Below, one piece after another: positions 18,341 through 32,400 of a DNA stretch of 52,900 nucleotides. The number at the start of each line of letters is the position of its first letter. Positions within the stretch are counted from its first letter, which is position 1. This DNA comes from Symsagittifera roscoffensis. Taxonomy: Eukaryota; Xenacoelomorpha; Acoela; Convolutidae. The translations under genes were made by a program, and so were the position numbers. The notes under the pieces are model-generated. The model searched no databases. It was not told where the DNA came from and saw only the letters and a list, made by a program, of their open reading frames with translations. Where the stretch lies: the NCBI RefSeq assembly GCF_963678635.1, contig NW_026971536.1:1-52900 (forward strand), given 5' to 3'.

Positions 18341-21217
18341 CTTACAAATAAGTGGGTAGTTAGTTAGATGGATTGTGATTGGTTAATATTAAATACTTTA
18401 CAGTGATTAAATGTCTAAGTAATAAATAATAAAATGTAGTTTGGATTAGGTTCGAATATGGAAGGAAAATATCTCCTGGAAATAGCTTATCAGGGACAAA
18501 GAAATAAAAATGGGGATCGTGTACTAATTACTGGGAAGCTTCACACTCGATGATGGGGTTTGGAAATTAACGCAGACAAGTGATTGGTTATTTTTGTTTA
18601 CAGAGTCAGTGAGTCAGCAAATTTAATCTCGAAGATTTGCTCAATTGAACATTATGTCTACATTTTTTAAAAAGTCTAAAATAGCAAGAGCAGGGGGTAA
18701 AAACTTGGAAAAGCAGAAGTGGTATCGTTAAATGTAATATGAATCAGGATATTGCGATCCCGATTCTATTGGTTTTTTATGGGAAAACAAAATTACTCGT
18801 AGAGAGTAGTGGGAGCTCGGCTTTTTAAGGTTTCGTTCTACGAAGTAGTATTGGCGAAGCATTGTGTTGATACACTGTTAACTGAAAGTTTCAGCTGTTT
18901 CAAAAGGGAGATACCTATCAGATGTCTTAGTCACTTGGAGTGTGGAACCGAACTTTGGAGAACTCGCTGAAACTTTGTCAGTTTTGATTTTTGTTTTAAC
19001 GCCACTTAAGTTCAATTGATTTAAACGTAATTGTATTTTTTGGATCAATTTTAACAAAACTGAAGCAACTTCTGTGGTACACTCCGTTCTTTACTAGTAG
19101 CTACTTTTTCCACTGTTTAAAACATATGACTCATCAACTGTTTTGAAAGAGACTTCATGAAAGAAAAAGGGGCCAGCCAACACCAACTCATAACCAAAAT
19201 CACATAGTCTGATAGTTGAGAATAAACAAGATCTGATGTGAAGATAACTCTGAATAAAGTGCCCACTGGAATTTATCTTGCAAATCACAAAAAAAATCAT
19301 AAAACATCCACCCAAAAGTATGGCAAAAACAACTAATCTTACAGAAACTTTTTGTATTCTCACTTGACAACTTATTCTCAGAAATGGTCCTATTAACACT
19401 CTAGGACAGTCTGAGCTCGCTATGTTTATTTTTACCGGAAAACAACGGTATTGTTAGGATGAGTTAATAACAAAACAGTTTAAGAATATTACTGAAATAG
19501 TTACGGTAATGAATCGACAAAACTTGTACTCAATCAACAAATACCTGTTCAGATAAATCAGTAAATTTGTTTCGATCCATCAAAACATAGTAAAGATTTA
19601 GGTCGATTTTTGTTTTTAGGTCGAATACAAAAACGAAATCGTCTCTAGAATGCAATAGTGTTTTAGTAGTTTGGAATAGTCAGAAATACTCTTCTACTTC
19701 TAATCAATAAACTTCTTAAAGACAATTTGGACGGCAAGCTAAAGTTGCTGAGACGCTTTTCAACCATGGCTGATTTAGGTTTGCTTGTGTTTGTTAAGAT
19801 CCACAAGACCAATTATCACCCCTTTCTCGCCAAATTCAAGTGCATAAAAAACTCATTTCTGGGATTAGAAATCAAGGTGTTGAGGTTGCTTTGTTTAATT
19901 TTGAGTTTGTTTAATAATTCACTTGTGATCTCCTTCAATATGTTATTGAGTAGCGATTTTTGTACTTAGCACTGATTTATTAATTTTCTTAGCATATTAA
20001 TGTTCTTGGCACTGGTGTTGTAGGAACACATCCCAAATGGGTTACTTGGTTGATCGAATAAAAGGTAAAGAAAAACTAACGTTATACTTGACATGTATTT
20101 TCGAATTGCAACCACTTCATCCAAAAACCCATCTTGTCCAATCGATTGCAACCAAGATGTACACAAAAACTTATATCATGAAGAGTCGAATCGATTCATT
20201 ATATCTGATTGAAAAATCATTGAATCATATAAAAATTTACATTAAAACAGTGTAGAGTTTTTCTATAGAAAGACAGTGACTTTCCTTATATCAATTGAAT
20301 CAAGCTCTACAAAGTGCCCTAGTTTCTTTTCTATCACATGCAATAGCATCAAAATGTCGGATTTTTACTTAAATATTATCTGAAACGGAAAGTTACAGGA
20401 AAGAAAAATTTTTTTAAAAAATTATACATCTGAAAGTGCAAAGAAAACTGAAAAAAAAAATTACTTTGACAATTATTATCTCTCAAATTAACCAGTTATC
20501 TTAAAAAATCAAATTTTATGTTTTTGATCCAGACAACTAGAAAGAAAAAAAGCTAACATTACCTTCGCCCTTGTGAATTACAATTGAAACTGACAGCTTG
20601 AGCAAATTCAGAATCAAAAAAATGTTTTCCATTCTGATTTTTCGATTTTCGTGCAAGTTAAATTGCGGTAACTTTTTGATAATGCGGGGTTCGAGCAAAA
20701 AAAAACGAACAACACGGTAGAATTTATATCGTTTCTTTAAAATTTCTAAAATGGATTAAAGACTATCTTCACAAGTCTGTTGTAAGAACTCGGATACGTT
20801 AAAAAAATTATAACAAACAATCCAAAAAAGATAAACAATTCAATCGAATTAAAATGACCTCAAAAATTTTTAGTGAAAAGAGCCAAAAAATGGTAAGCTA
20901 GAGAAAATTGTGTTCAGCGTTTTCCAATTGTGTAATTGTTTTTATCCAAATCGATCAAAACATTTTAAAAGAAAACATTCCAAAAAAAATTCTATGCTAA
21001 TACGTTTAACCGAAAAATACTCAATATTCGATCAAACACAAGCTTTTCATCTATTTAGAAAAGTACTGTAAGTTAATTTGCTTGGGTCATCTTTTTATTG
21101 AGAACTAAGGATTCTTATGTGTTATGTAAATTTTCTTAAAAGCGCCAAACAACCAAAAAAAAACAATTGGCTCATTTCAGGATTGTTTCGAAAAATGGTT
21201 AATCCTAAAATTAATAT
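18341..21217. other. AT-rich non-coding DNA
   Basis: This is AT-rich sequence with many A and T homopolymers. The longest ORFs are about 100 codons and lack any recognisable domain. I see no RNA gene or repeat of note. It could hold intronic or intergenic host DNA. Confidence 0.5.
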
Positions 21218-24200
21218 GTTTGAATTTCATCAGCACCTATATCATTTGCACCCATTTTCCGATAAAAGTAAATTCCGTTTGTATCAAATTTGGAGAGACG
21301 TCAAATTGATGACCGTTGCTATACCTTCATTTTTGTTTTCGAGTCAAAGATGACGCCAATAAATTAAACATTTTGTAGAATCATGCTCGTTGTTATGATC
21401 ACGTTTTTCAATCCATGAAAACCTGCCACTCGTCCAACTTCCTTTTTTATATTCATGTTTCCAAAAAGTGCCAATGTTTGTTGATGTTGACTTGTGAAGT
21501 CATATAAACAGTGTCCGACATTCTGATAATCAATAACATGTCTTTCTTTTTCCGGTCTCAAACAAATTATCAAGCCCATCTTGGAAATCCAATTGAGTTT
21601 AGCTGGTTTACAGATGACCAATGCCAGCTATTCTCAATTTTTTGAACACTATATTGAGATCATGCGAGAAGAAGTCTGCAGTACTAGTGAACTAACAGCA
21701 GATTTGTTCTCAGTGGTTCATAGGACCTTCGATGTTCAAGATCCACCGTACCACCCAAATTTACGGTAAATGTGTCTGTCACTTGTTCTCTAAACGCAAA
21801 ACTTTATCACGGTCAAGTTAACATCCGAGTGTTTCAACAACACAGACGCGTGTAACATCTCCAACAACTCTAAACACAAACTGACGCCACCCATCTTTTC
21901 TAGAACCACTTTAATCGCCAAAAACCCTCCAGATGAAACCATTCTTTTTTAAAATTGTGTCAAAACTGGTTATATTGGCGCTGTTAGTTTAGCTGGCTAA
22001 TTAGTTTATCTCTCAAAAAGGCTCCCTAACAGTGTTCATCAACAAAATTTCTGATGAAACCATTGTAGAATAAATAGTGCTTTTGTTTAGTTTGAACTCG
22101 ATGAAATTTCCAAGATAGGCTCATCCTCCGATTTTATATCTAATTATTTATCTGTCGGCGGCTTTCGGTCGGGCCAGCGTGTCCATTATTGTAATCATTA
22201 GTATCTAACTGTCAACCTCCTTTAGCGTTTCCTTGTTTTTTCATGGCTGTTTCCCTTTAAAACTTTCCCACACTGACACACTGCTTGTTTTTTATTGCGT
22301 TTTTCAATTTAAAAACCGTTTGACTTATACGTTTTTTTAACCGATGGTTTTAATTGTACCACGAGATTGGTTTTTATCTTCGCTTCGATGTTACTTGAGG
22401 GCGTTCATCACCTGTCATCCAGACCTGCTAAACGCTCAATCGTCACCTTTGAAAGTTTTCTGTGAAAAAATTCAATTTAATTTTAAATGAAATTCTTCGA
22501 TAAAAATTAGAACTACTTTCAATGGAATCTTCACAATTGAAAAAAGCAAATTCTGAAGCTGGAAAAAAAACAACGTGTGCTTTTTTCGAGAAGTTTTTGG
22601 TTTTTTTGAGAAGAATTTTTTGCCTTAAGCTTTTTTGCGCCAATCTACTCATCCCACTCTAGAGGGTCGTATAATCAAAATCCTCGCATAGTAAAATAGT
22701 CGACTATTGTCGTAATGTTCTCTTCAGTTTTCGATGGAGCCGCCTGCCATGTCGTCTCAAAAAAATATCAACCAGTCTTGCCAATTTTCATTACTTCTTT
22801 CGCGAACAATTTTCTGAACAAAAGTTTATCCTAGTAAGTTTATCCTTAGTACTATTACTGTGGTTGATACTTCCTTGAGCACTTATACTATAGTTGATGA
22901 TTACTTGCTTCAAATCATCAGCATTCCCGATTTGCAAAACAAGACAGGAAACAGATGTATTTTAACACTTTCTCCTATGGAAGATTTTCTGACATCAGCA
23001 TTTTGTTTATTCTTCTTTCTTAGTTTTTTTCAAATAAAAACTCCAATTGAATTTTTTTTTCATTTCAGCGCAAAAAATTGAAGCTCAAAAGTTTTCTCAG
23101 GCTTCAAACTTGGAGGTAAACTCTTTTAAATATCACAAGTCGAAAAAAAGCAACAAATTGCCTTTTTTCTCCGCTTTCTTAAACTTAAAAGTAGACAAGA
23201 ATTACGCTTCGACTAAACTAAGGGCTTTTCGGACAGTCGTCTTAGTGCACATTTTAACCAAATCTTCTATGCAAATCCTCAGAAACGTGAACTGCCAACG
23301 GAAGGAGGTCAGAACATCAAAAGGGCTTTATCGCTACGACACATCAACTCACTCCTCGCTAGAATTAGCACTTTATAACACCAGTATATTCTTTTGAATT
23401 TCTAGCAATTCAGTTACTTGAGAATTTCTCTGAAAAGGAAAGAGATTTTTGTTTTTGGTTAATGGTTAAAAAGTTAAACAGCTATTGTGAATAAAACTTA
23501 ATAGTCGCTCTCCTCTAAATGTCACTCATTTTACTTAAATCAGCATTTTTAGATAACCATATTTTTTGTTATTTTTTTAAGATATTATTGGGAATCTAAA
23601 ATTTACCTGCTCATCAGTTTGAACAAAAAAATCGAAAAGTCGAATAACGATCCAACTTAGTTTGAGCTTTAGTTGCTTAGTTGATGCTCTGGGTTTGTGG
23701 TACCGCAACTGCTACTGCCATTGCAGTAACCATGCAGTCAACATATAATGGCCTTGATCGTGCTATCCATATTGTTATCTGTAAATTATATTATCTTATT
23801 ATAAAAAACCAAGGTCAACACTACGTGACCTTTACTAAAAAGATAGAGAGTTATTCTCTCAGATCTGTGGCTCAGTACGCAGTCAATACAGAAAGTAACA
23901 AAAGAAAAGAATGCTGTTTCAATGGTTGAATTAACTCTTCGAAACCAACTCAGTTTTCACCATACAACCTCAGAGGTATTGTTAGTTATCACAGGTTTAA
24001 AAATTACAAAAAGAAAAATATACAATTTTGGTTATTTTTTTTTCAATTGGAGGTTTTCTTAACAGGTTTTTTTGTTTTTTTTTGGTTTAAAAGTTCTATA
24101 ACGTCTAATTTTAACACTTCATTGTCTAACTTTCTTCTGTATGAATTTACTTGTCAATCGTCAAAAATGCTGGTGACATCGTCTCCGTTTTTTCAGTTTC

Positions 24201-24850
24201 TGATTCCAGCTGGACATATGTGACATATGTTACACATTTGTAGGCAATTCATCAGTTCTCTTGTAGCGAAACAGTTTTTGCTGCCGAGTACACGTGGATC
24301 AAATATTGAGTCTCTATTTTTGCAGTAGCTGCTTTTTGTGTTTCGCCTGAGCCAAAAAATTTTTCCAATGCTCTAGAGCCAAGTCCAACTTGATCGAGCT
24401 CCAGACTCGGGAATGTAATGACATATGTTACATGGCATTCTGTTAGATAAATATAAATATTTATGGCCTTCCTTATAGTGTTGAACTAAGGCATTAAATA
24501 TTTTCTGGCCCAGTTCCGTCTCACATTTTTTTTCCAAATTCACAAAGAACCTTAAAACATTCTTCAGCTACATGGCAACTTCTTGTTACCTTTTTTTCAC
24601 ATCTTGACATTTATCACTTGAATTAAATCACTCGTTATTTCTCGAAGAGCTGCAATTTTTTCGCTTAGTTTGTATTATATTCTCTCAGAAAATCTCCCAA
24701 CCAAATCACAATTAGGCACGAAAATGAGATGATCCTCGTTGGCATTTCAGGTCAGAAGTCATGGAAAAAAATGACATTGGTTAATGTACAGACTAATTTT
24801 ATCGACACAACCAGATGCTTCACAACAATTCAACAGAAAAAAATTACTCT
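21218..24850. repeat. 3.6-kb direct repeat, copy 1
   Basis: This begins with GTTTGAATTTCATCAGCACC and matches the next copy with a shift of 3,633 bp. Anchors along the unit include CAAATCATCAGCATTCCCG, the phrase around GTGTTGAACTAAGGCATTAAA, and a common stretch with a possible short exon (about 60 codons, LSLAGLQMTNASYSQ, at 21581). The copies have diverged by substitutions and many small indels. Sequence left of 21218 does not match what precedes copies 2 and 3, so this is the left edge of the array. Confidence 0.85.
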
Positions 24851-27800
24851 GTTTGAATTTCAACAGCACCTATATCATTCGCACCCATTTTCCAATAAAA
24901 GTAAATTCCGTTTGTATTAAACCTGGAGAGACGTCAAGTTGATGACCGTTGCTATACCTTTATTTTTCTTTTCGAGCCATCGATGACGCCATTAAGTTAA
25001 ACATTTTATAGAATCCATGCTCGTTGTTATGATCACGTTTTTCAATACATGAAAACCTGCCACTCGTCCAACTTCAGCCTTTTTTATCTTCATGTTTCCA
25101 AAAAACGCCAATGTTTGTTGATGTTGACTTGTGAAGTCATATAAACAGTGCCGACCTTGTGATAATCAATAACACACCTTTCTTTTTGCGGTCTCAAGCA
25201 AATTATCAAGCCCATTTTGGAAATCCAATTGAGTTTAGCTGGCTTACAGATGGCCAATGCCAGCTATTCTCAACTTATTGAACACTATATTGAGATCATG
25301 CGAGAAGAAGTCTGCAGTAGTAGTGAACTAACAGCAGATTTGTTCTCAGTGGTTCATAGGACCTTCGCTGTTCAAGATCCACCCTACCACCCAAATTTAC
25401 GGAAAATTTGTCTGCCACTTGTTCTCTAAACGCAAAACTTTATCACGGTCAAATTAACATCCGTGTGTTTCAACAACACAGCCGCGTGTAATATCTCCAA
25501 CAACTCTAAACACAAACTGACGCCACCCATTTTTTCTAGAACCACTTTAATCGCCAAAAACCCTCCAGATGAAACCATTCTTTTTTGAAATTGTGTCAAA
25601 AGTGGTTCTATTGGCGCTGTTAGTTTAGCTGGCTAATTAGTTTATCTCTCAAAAAAGATCCCTTACAGTGTTTATCAACAAATTTTCTGATGAAACCTTG
25701 TAGAATAAATACTGCTATTGTTTAATTTGAACTGGATGAAATTTCCTAGATAGGCTCTTTCTTCGATTTTATATCAAACTATTTGGCTGTCGGCAGCTTT
25801 CGGACGGCCCAGCGTGTCTGTTATTGTAATCAATAGTCTCTAACTGTCAAGTTTTTTTAGCGTTTCCCAGGTTTGTTCTTGGTTGTGCTGTTTCCCTTTG
25901 AAAAACTTTGCCATACTGACACACTGCTTGTTTTTAATTCCGTTTTTCAATTTAAAACCATTTTGTCTTAAATCTTGTTTTAACCGATTGTTTCAACTGT
26001 ACCACGAGGCTGGTTTTTATCTTCGCTTCGATGTTACTTGAGGGCGTTCATCATCTGTCATCGAGATCTGATAAACGCTCGATCATCACCTTTGAAAGTT
26101 TACTGTGAAAAAATTCAGTTTAATTTTGAATGAAACTCTGCGATGAAAAAATGAACGACTTTCAATGGAAACTTCACAAAACAGAAAAGCAAATTCAGAA
26201 TCTGAAAAAAAACAACGTGTGCTGTTTTTGAGAAGATTTTGATTTTCTTTGAGAAGAAGCTTTTTTTGAGCCAATCTGCTCATCGCACTCTAGAGCGTCG
26301 TATAATCAAAATTATCGGATAGTAAAATGGTCGGATTATCTCGTAATGTTCGATTTTTCGATTGAGCCGCCTGCCAGTTTGTCTCAAAAAATCTTTAACC
26401 AGTCTTGCCAATTTTCATTACTTTCGCGATCAATTTTGTGAACAAAGTTTATCCTAGTTATCATTAGCTAGTTGGAAAATGGAGTAAAATCAAAATAACG
26501 TCTCTGTCGAGTAAAAGTTCTGCTGTTCTTGAGTACTATTACTGTGGTTGATGTATCCTTGAGCACACATACTATAGTTGATGCTTACTTGCTCCAAATC
26601 ATCAGCATTCCCGATTTGCAAAACAAGACAGGAAACAGATGTACTTTGACACTTTCTCCGGGAAGATTTTCTGACATATGCATTTTGTTTTTTCTTCTTT
26701 CTCAGTTCTTTTAATTAAAAACTCCGTCTAATTTTTTTTTCCATTTCTGCGGGAAAAAAGGAAGCTCATCAGTTTTCTCAGCTTTCAAATTTGGAGGTAA
26801 AATCTTTTAAATATCACAAGTCGAAAAAAAGCAACAAATTACCTTTTTCTCCGCTTTCTAAAACTTAAAAGCAGACAGGAATTACGCTTCCGCTAAAATA
26901 TGGGTTTTTTGGACAGTCGTCTCAGTCCACATAATGACCAAATCTTCTATGCAAATCCTCAGAAATATGAACTGCCACGGAGGTCAGAACATCAAAAGGG
27001 CATTATCGCAACTCTTTTACCTTTTCGGCTTTCTAAATCTTAAAGGAAGACAAGAGTTACACTTCAGCGAAAAGTACGGGTTTTTTGGACAGCAGTCTCA
27101 GTGCGCCCATTGACCAAACCTTCTATGCATATCCTCAGAAGTGTATGATTGCCTATGGAAGTAGGTCAGAACATCAAAAGGGCATCACCAATACAACACA
27201 TCAACTCCAACTCACTGCTTGCGGAAATTAGCACTTTTTAACGCGGCTATGTTCTTTCAAAATTCTAACAAATCAGCAATTTGAGAACTTCTCTGAAAAT
27301 GAAAGAGCCTATTACTTTTGGTTAATGGTTAAAAAAATAACCAGCTATTATGAATAACACTTGATAGTCGCCCTCCTCTATTTGTCAGTCTTTTTCGTTT
27401 AATTCAGCTTTTTAACTAGCATAATATTTGATATTATTCTAAGATAGTTTTTTGATATTATTATTGGAAATCTATAAAACATTTGCTCATCAGCTTCAAC
27501 AAAAAAAAACGAAAAAACTTTACACAACAAAGCTTAGGCATCGAAAAGTAATCAAATTTGGTTTGAGCTTTACTTGCTTAGTTGCTGTTTTGAGTTTACA
27601 AAATTTTACTTGTTTTTTTTCAATTGGAGGTTTTTTTTTTAAATTTTTACAGTCGCTTCGTTTTGGTTCAAAAATTCTATAGCATCTAAAATTTCCACTC
27701 TTCTTTTTCTATTTTTATTCTGTATCACTTTATCATTGTCCATCGTCAATCAAGCCGGTTACATTGCTTACGACATTTCAGTTTCTGATTCCAGCTGCAC

Positions 27801-28282
27801 ATCTGTGACATTTTTATCCCCTTTGTAGGCAATCTATTAGACTCAAGAATATCATGGCATATAATAATTGGCATTAAAGATAAATATATATGGCCTTCCT
27901 TATAGTGTTGAACTAAGGCATTAAATCCTTTCTGGCCCATTTTTTCTCTCATTTTTGTTTCAAATTCACACAGAACCTTAGATCATTTCTCAGTTACATT
28001 GTAACTTCTTTTTGTCGATTTTCACCTCTGGACATTTATCACTTGAACTACATCACTCGTTAATTCTCGAAGGGCCGCAATTTTGCGCCTGTTATGTCTT
28101 ATAATCGTGCAGACAGTCCCACCAGTATTGCACAATTTTGCACGAATATGATATAATCCAGTAGTTTTCGTTGGAATTTTGGGTCAAAAGTCATCAAAAT
28201 AAGTGACATTGGCCACTGCACAGACTAATTTTAGCGACACAACCTGATGCTTCACAACAATTCACCTGAAAAAAATTACTCT
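24851..28282. repeat. 3.4-kb direct repeat, copy 2
   Basis: This repeats copy 1 across its whole length, with a net loss of about 200 bp despite an internal duplication of about 168 bp. The 70-codon ORF at 25217-25429 (plus) matches the copy 1 ORF almost residue for residue, but the opposite-strand frame that is open in copy 1 is broken here. Confidence 0.85.
26853..27187. repeat. Local tandem duplication of about 168 bp within repeat copy 2
   Basis: A stretch starting CTTTCTAAAACTTAAAAG and ending AACATCAAAAGGGCAT occurs twice in succession, at about 26853-27004 and 27023-27187. Copy 1 has it once (about 23180-23328). The halves are diverged, so the duplication is not recent. Confidence 0.75.
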
Positions 28283-29472
28283 GTTTGAATTTCATCAGCA
28301 ACTACATAATTTTCCAATAAAAGTGAGTTCCGTTTGTATTAAACTTACAGAGACGTCAAATTGATGATCGTTGCCTAACATTCAGTTTTGTTTTCGAGTC
28401 AAAAAATACGCCAAAAAAGTAAACAAGTTGTAGACACCATGCTCGTTGTTGTTCACACTTTTCAATCTATGAAAAATTGCCACTCGTCCAACTGCAGCCT
28501 TTTTCATCATAATTTGATGACGTTGACTTGTGAAGTCATGTACACAGTGCCCGACCTTCTGATCATCAATAACATGTCATTCTTTTTCAGGTCCCAAGCA
28601 AAATATCAAGCCTACCTTGAAAATCAAATTGAGTTAAACTGGCTTACAGATGGCTAAAGTCAGCTATTCTCGCCAAATTGAGCACCATTTTGTTATCATC
28701 CGAGAAGTAGTCTGCAGTAGTAGTGAACCAACATCAGGCTTCTTTCCAGCGGTTCATAGGACATTCGCTGCTCAAAATCTACGCTGCAACCCAAGTTTAT
28801 GGATAATGTGTTTGCCACTTGTTCTTCGAAAACAAAATTTTATCACGGTCAAACTAACAGCCGCGTATTTCCTCAGTGTTAACATTCCAAACAATTCTAA
28901 AACAAATCGACGTCACCTATCTTTCCTAGAACCATTCTAATCGCCAAAAACACCCGATGAAACCATTCTTTTTTTAAAACATGTCAAAAGTGGTTCTATT
29001 GGCGCTGTTAGTTTAGCTGGCTAATTAGTTTATCTCTCAAAAAGGCTCCCTAACAGTGTTTTTCAACAAAAAGTCTAATGAAACCATTGTAGCATATATT
29101 TTCCTATTGTTTATCGTGAACCCAATAAAATCTCCTAGATAGGTCCATCCTTCGATTTTATGCCTACTTAATTACCTGTCGGCGGTTTTCGGTCGGCGCA
29201 GCGTGTCCGCTATTGTAATCAATAGTCTCTAACTGCCAATCTCCACTAACGTTTCCCTAGTTTTTGTCTTGGTTGTGTTGTTTCCCTTCAAAAAGTTTTC
29301 CCACACAGACACACGGCTTGTTTTCATACCGTTTTTTCAATATAAAACCCGTTTTTCTCGTATCTCATTGTTTTTTTAACTGTATTATAACGTTGGTTGT
29401 TATTGTCGTTTCGATTTTACTTGAGAGGGTTCATCACCTGTCATCGAAATCTGCTAAACGCTCAATCGTCAC
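28283..29472. repeat. Direct repeat, partial copy 3
   Basis: Homology to copies 1 and 2 starts with GTTTGAATTTCATCAGCA and runs to CTCAATCGTCACC at about 29472, where it ends abruptly. It is the most diverged copy. The short ORF equivalent (28650-28940 plus) keeps several residues of the other two (CSSSE, VHRTFA). Confidence 0.8.
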
Positions 29473-32400
29473 CACTTTGTAGCCTTTAATGTTTGACCCA
29501 GTTTGAATTTTTTACCAGTCATTATGTCCAAATTATTTTCCTACTGACTTTAATTTTGTTCCAATATCATCTCTATGACCAACGTTGGTCACATAGTCCC
29601 TCTTTGTCTCCTTGACATATATGAAAACACATTGACGTTTTCTCACTTGGTATACAAGATGAACGGACAGTTTTCTGTCCCCTTAGGTGGCCAATGCAAT
29701 TTGAAGGCGTTATTAATTAGTAACTCACTTCTTAGTAGTCAACTGAATCAGACCAATGTTCCATGTATCAAGTTACTTCTTAATAAAGTTGTCAAAATTT
29801 TTTAAATGTGTGCCGAAGCGCTATACTGGAACCAGTTTCAGACTAGATACTTTATTTTTTTGTTTTTCTGTAAAAAAATCATAAACAATGAGAAAACATA
29901 CCCTTCATTTGTAAACCTGATTTTCTAGGGGAATAGCTACAAATTAATACAGCTACATATTAATACAGATTGTAATCAACTGTTTTTCCTCTCCTCTATG
30001 TCCGCGATAAACTAGATTTTCTCTTTGATTGAGATTATAAAGATCAGAGTAACACAAAAATCAGATAGTGTGAAAAACATGCGGTGTATTCAAAAACACT
30101 CTAAGGGAATGCAACCCCGGACCTAATTTCATTTAATGTGACAAACATGTTGTGAGTAGACTACTAATAACTTAGTACTAGAAACGACTAAAAGTCGAAA
30201 ACACAAAAGTAAATTAGCTGAGTCTCATGTCTCATTTGTTCGAATTTCATACTGAAACAGATACATAGAATTTATTATGCATACAAAGCGTTACTCCACT
30301 GTCACCATAAATCAATCTGCTCATATGCTTTTGCAAGATGAATGGAAATCAAAGCTCAAAGCATTTGGAGTAACTCGTATAACGTTTGAATTTTTGGAAA
30401 TGAGAATGATTCTACCCATGAATGTACGAAGAACTTTAATTGTGAAACACGAAAGTGAGATTTTTTTGTTCTCGTTTTTTGCTCCAACAGTTTGAAGTTT
30501 TTTGAAATTAGGAATAAATTGAAGCTGGAAACTACTGAGATTTATTCCAGCAGGTTTCTCTGAAGCCATTGCAACCTTTCTAAAAACATCAACCATTCTC
30601 ATTCAAAGGATGTGTAATCCAAACTATTAAAAAATATGGAATATCATGTTAAATTGTAGAGCAACTGATACAAAATTGATAAATTGTCACAAACTCTGTT
30701 CCTATAGAAACGTTTTTGGCAAAACTTAGATTTTTTTCTGAGAAAAAAATTAATACGACTCTTAATTACTACTAAATGATTTTTCCGACATACATAAGTA
30801 TTGCTATCATAGTAAATTAGTGCGACCACTGCTGCTCACCTTATAAATTTAGCTATATATGCCAAAATCTCCATGATGGGAAAACTAATAAATTGGAAAA
30901 TCTCAAATTGAAAAAAAAAACGTTACGGTTACTTTTATTTTTAGGACAAAATTTTTTTTTCCAAATCTGAACTTTATTGCATTTAAGTTAAATTGAATTT
31001 TATTCCACATCTCTTTATTTGATATATAACATTTGAGCTGAATCTAAAACGTCTGTTACCTCAATATCCCATCCCACCTAGACTTCATTGACATTTTTGG
31101 GAAACGAACCCAACCAAAAAGCTACATCATTTTAGAATTCAGTCAAAAACAAGATACCCTTTTCAATATGTCGGAGACCTACGACGTCGCTAAGATAACA
31201 GAAAAAGATCCTTATCTGTATCATCCTTGTTTGATAAAACTATTGAGTGGTTCATTGATAATGCAATAGTTTTTCTGGAAAGATTATTTGGCTGTAGAAC
31301 ATAGAGTTGGTGCTCAAAGTGCAAATCACCAAATTCATAAAATGTTTCTTCCAAATAACCTAATTTTTTGTAGACAGAGGATGGTCCGAAAGTGTGTCGA
31401 TGTACCAACTCACACTGATGATGCGGCTCAAATAGTTGAACGAAATATAGATATTAGACAACTGCGCCAAAACTTTAATGAATTATCAATTAAGGTGTTG
31501 AGACATGTAGCTCTTAAACAAAAAACTCAACAATTTGTGATAGTGCATGCAGGTCGAGTTTCGTTTACCAATCGTGTTATCACTAAGCATCTAACCTTTG
31601 TTGTTGTTACTATAATTGCTAATAAGTCAACTCGTTTCTGTGTTTATTGCAATTTATTGGACACGATATATCCAGCATTGCAGCTACTATAATAAAAAGC
31701 TCGTAACCAAAACAATTGATTTTGAGATAACAAAAAGATGGAACAATTGAAGAATTTATTCCAAAAATACGGTATTTGTCGTAATTATATCTACAATGGG
31801 GGAAAGGATTAATGGTACAATCGTCGTTCACTGCCTAAAAGTGTTAGTCTTGTGATGATATGTACCCCGGAGAAAAAAAATCAGAGAAAACGAATAAATG
31901 ATAAGCAGTTCTAGAGCCAAGCAGTTATGCGGCTCATTAAGTACAGTCTGAAACTAACCACTGGTTGGGGGGAAGAAGTCAGTTAATATGACGCATTCAA
32001 TGGGTTTTTTCTTCAATCCATTAAAATCCCCGAAACCAAGTGATGATAGTAATCATGAAGCAAGGATAGTTCTTAGCAATTTTCAGTTTGCCACCGGATA
32101 CAATAACAATAAAAGTGAAAAACAAACTGAAGGGTCATATTGCTGTAAATAATTACCCATCTCATCAGATCTTTGAAAAATTAAATTGAAAAATTACAAT
32201 TTTTTGATCCAAAATTGAAGCAAAGACTAACAACTGATCCAATATACGTATAAATGGCTAAGAATTTTTTGATCCAAAATTGAAGCAAAGACTAATAATT
32301 GATCCGATATACGTATAGTTAGCTGTACTTCTATTCAATCTTGTTTTGATCTGATGAGGAGTACCCATCTAACCACAAATCTTGAATAAATGCTGAAAAG

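Noticed and set aside
21364-21621. 85-codon minus-strand ORF in repeat copy 1, partly open in copy 3
   Set aside because: Copy 2 has small deletions that break the frame, so the three copies do not support a conserved protein.
31288-31692. 134-codon plus-strand ORF in the middle region
   Set aside because: It has a TTG start, an upstream stop, no recognisable domain and no repeat or composition support. It could be an exon remnant but cannot be claimed as a gene.
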